The translations under genes and the position numbers were made by a program. This document shows, piece after piece, positions 6,226-7,374 of a stretch of 7,374 nt of DNA. The notes below the pieces were generated by a model. The model did not search any database. It saw only the letters and a list, made by a program, of their open reading frames with translations, and was not told where the DNA came from. Each line of letters starts with the position of its first letter. Position 1 is the first letter of the stretch. The DNA is from Candidatus Phaeomarinibacter sp. (lineage in GTDB: Bacteria; Pseudomonadota; Alphaproteobacteria; CGMCC-115125), in assembly GCA_028279995.1 (NCBI GenBank), contig JANQMQ010000638.1, positions 1 through 7,374 on the forward strand. Direction: 5' to 3'.

Positions 6226-6747
6226 GTGCGCAGCCAATCCCGCCTATCCAACCCGGCACCCTTGCGGCACAGGACCGCAGGCCCCCGCAAGCCTCTGGCC
6301 GCCGCAGCAATGGTGATTGCGTTGACTGCAGGTCTTGTAGCCTGTGCTCCAACCGTGAGTCAGCGTGGATATGTCCCCAACGAGGACCTGATTGCTGACA
6401 TCCGTGTTGGCATCGACAACAAGGACAGTGTGCTCAGCACATTCGGGTCACCCTCGACCGTCTCCTCTGTGGACGGCAATGCCTGGTACTACATCTCAAG
6501 CATTCATGAGCAGTTGATGTTCTATCGTGAGGAAGCCGTCGACCGCGAAATCGTGGCTGTCTATTTCGATGACGGTGGCAATGTTGAGCAGCTTGGATAT
6601 TACGGTCTTGAAGACGGTAAGATCGTCAACTTCATCGACCGCGAAACACCGACCCGCGGCAAGCAACTCACCTTCCTGCAACAGATGTTTGGCAATCTGG
6701 GGCAGTTCGGCAGCGCCACGCGTGCCGACCCGACACCGGGACTCTAG
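6226..6747 (+). CDS. bamE: Outer membrane protein assembly factor BamE (SmpA/OmlA family lipoprotein)
   Basis: BamE is an outer-membrane lipoprotein of the BAM complex, which folds and inserts beta-barrel proteins. From the GTG at 6226 the product has 173 residues. An arginine-rich start leads to a hydrophobic stretch and a lipobox Leu-Val-Ala-Cys with Cys40 as the lipidation site, so the precursor is exported and processed by signal peptidase II. The mature part has the SmpA/OmlA pattern: GYVPNEDLIADIRVGIDNKD (48-67), a FGSPSTVSSVDGNAWYYISS segment (about 73-92), DREIVAVYFDDGGNVEQLGYYGLEDG (106-131) and a family-typical TPTRGKQLTFLQQMFGNLGQF end (141-161). The alternative ATG at 6214 would add four residues and leave the lipobox unchanged. 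The frame is open much further upstream, but that stretch is antisense to the chaperone gene. Confidence 0.92.
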   Translation: MRSQSRLSNPAPLRHRTAGPRKPLAAAAMVIALTAGLVACAPTVSQRGYVPNEDLIADIRVGIDNKDSVLSTFGSPSTVSSVDGNAWYYISSIHEQLMFYREEAVDREIVAVYFDDGGNVEQLGYYGLEDGKIVNFIDRETPTRGKQLTFLQQMFGNLGQFGSATRADPTPGL

Positions 6748-6752
6748 TCTCC

Positions 6753-7205
6753 ATGAGTGCCGGACAAACGCACCGCGAAGGTGGTTGCCGGTGCGGCAAA
6801 GTTCGGTTCCGTACCCCCTGGCCACCAATGCTGACCATGGCCTGTCACTGCACAGGCTGTCAGAAGATGACCGGTGGTCCCTACTCGCTGAGTGCCATGG
6901 TTGCGGGTGACGTCTTCGAAGTCACCAAGGGTGAACCGGTGGTTGGCGGTCTTAAGGGCGATGAAATCGACCACATGTTCTGCCCCGACTGCATGAGCTG
7001 GGTGTTCACCCGTGTCATGGACGGGGCCTTCATCAACATGCGCTCACCGATGCTGGATGACACGCACGGCACCGAACCCTTCATCCAGAGTTATACCTGC
7101 GAGAGGCTCGACTGGGTGGAGCTCAACACGCCGCACAGCTACGAGAAGTTTCCCGAGATGGAAGAGTATCTGGCGGCGGTTGAGGCCTATCGCGCGAGCC
7201 ACTAG
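6753..7205 (+). CDS. GFA-family zinc protein (CENP-V/GFA domain)
   Basis: This 150-residue protein is a complete GFA domain. Its seven conserved cysteines sit in the usual places for two zinc sites: Cys12 and Cys14 (GGCRCGKVRF), Cys31, Cys33 and Cys36 (ACHCTGCQKMTG), and Cys77 and Cys80 (FCPDCMSWVF). The family is named after an enzyme reported to speed formation of S-hydroxymethylglutathione from formaldehyde and glutathione, but most members have no proven activity, so no substrate is claimed here. It has no signal peptide and should be cytoplasmic. The ATG is 5 bases after the bamE stop on the same strand. The ribosome binding site is weak (GGGA about 9 bases upstream), so it may depend on read-through and coupling from bamE. 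No glutathione-linked dehydrogenase is visible nearby. Confidence 0.92.
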   Translation: MSAGQTHREGGCRCGKVRFRTPWPPMLTMACHCTGCQKMTGGPYSLSAMVAGDVFEVTKGEPVVGGLKGDEIDHMFCPDCMSWVFTRVMDGAFINMRSPMLDDTHGTEPFIQSYTCERLDWVELNTPHSYEKFPEMEEYLAAVEAYRASH

Positions 7206-7228
7206 CTCGACCAACGGACAAACGCGAA

Positions 7229-7374
7229 ATGGGCATCCGCAACTTTCTGGTCGAAGGCGTTTCAGGCAGCGGCAAAACGTCGGTCGCCACTGAGCTGCAG
7301 CAACGTGGCCATCACGTTGTCCATGGCGATCGTGAGTTGGCGTAACAAGGCAATCCTGAAACCGGTGAACCGCT
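7229..7374 (+). pseudogene. P-loop ATPase/kinase-like gene, partial and interrupted by an in-frame stop
   Basis: From the ATG at 7229 the frame reads MGIRNFLVEGVSGSGKTSV, with a Walker A motif GVSGSGKT at residues 10-17 and an early ELQQRGHHVVHGDRELA segment like those of small P-loop nucleoside-kinase-like or AAA-type proteins. A TAA at 7343-7345 ends it after 38 residues. The same frame continues with QGNPETGEP to the window edge. From memory of this family, homologs read through as HGDRELAY.GDPETGEP, so TAA sits where a Tyr codon (TAC or TAT) is expected, one base away. The gene is therefore probably a recent pseudogene or carries a sequencing error. The real 3' end lies outside the window. 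It starts 23 bases after the GFA gene on the same strand and has only a weak ribosome binding site. Confidence 0.65.

Noticed and set aside
1..7374. CRISPR array, insertion sequence, toxin-antitoxin pair or defence system
   Set aside because: No regularly spaced repeats, transposase, terminal inverted repeats or small toxin-like gene pairs were found. Apart from the interrupted gene at the right edge, all supported genes belong to known families.

Overview
This window looks like a chromosomal segment from an alphaproteobacterium, probably of the Hyphomicrobiales or a neighbouring order. The main reason is gene order. A bamE/omlA-type lipoprotein is divergent from a run encoding a ubiquinol-cytochrome c chaperone, a DUF177/YceD protein, PlsX, FabH, IHF alpha and a MerR-family regulator. 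That arrangement is typical of the class, and there is no rpmF between yceD and plsX as there is in enterobacteria. Genus and species cannot be read from the sequence alone.

Layout. Positions 1-1528 (+) hold the end of a polysaccharide locus: the last 71 residues of a probable GT4 glycosyltransferase, then a complete O-antigen ligase/polymerase-like membrane protein (Wzy_C type). Facing it on the minus strand is a complete tRNA-Pro(GGG) with encoded CCA (1568-1644) and its own promoter (1686-1714). From 1749 to 6069 runs a minus-strand housekeeping block, read right to left: CBP3-type chaperone, yceD, plsX, fabH, ihfA, merR. PlsX and FabH share an ATGA stop/start overlap, and the chaperone and yceD are 4 bases apart. 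A 185-base gap before plsX holds a candidate promoter and an inverted repeat. Two short divergent intergenic promoters appear to serve the chaperone operon and bamE. On the right, plus strand, are bamE (6226 or 6214 to 6747), a GFA-family zinc protein (6753-7205) and the beginning of a P-loop kinase-like gene (7229 onward). That last gene is interrupted by an in-frame TAA at codon 39, although the same frame keeps a family-like sequence after it.

How the genes fit together. The block is mostly about envelope growth and its coordination: PlsX supplies acyl phosphate for phospholipid synthesis, FabH starts fatty-acid chains, BamE helps insert outer-membrane proteins, YceD supports 23S rRNA accumulation, and the chaperone assists cytochrome bc1 assembly. 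IHF alpha and the MerR protein are DNA-binding regulators. The polysaccharide genes lie beyond the tRNA and may mark the edge of a more variable region.

I do not see a clearly new biological system. The points most worth a second look are the interrupted P-loop gene at the right edge, the forced TTG start and structured leader of plsX, and the choice of start for bamE. No stretch longer than 300 bases lacks a gene.
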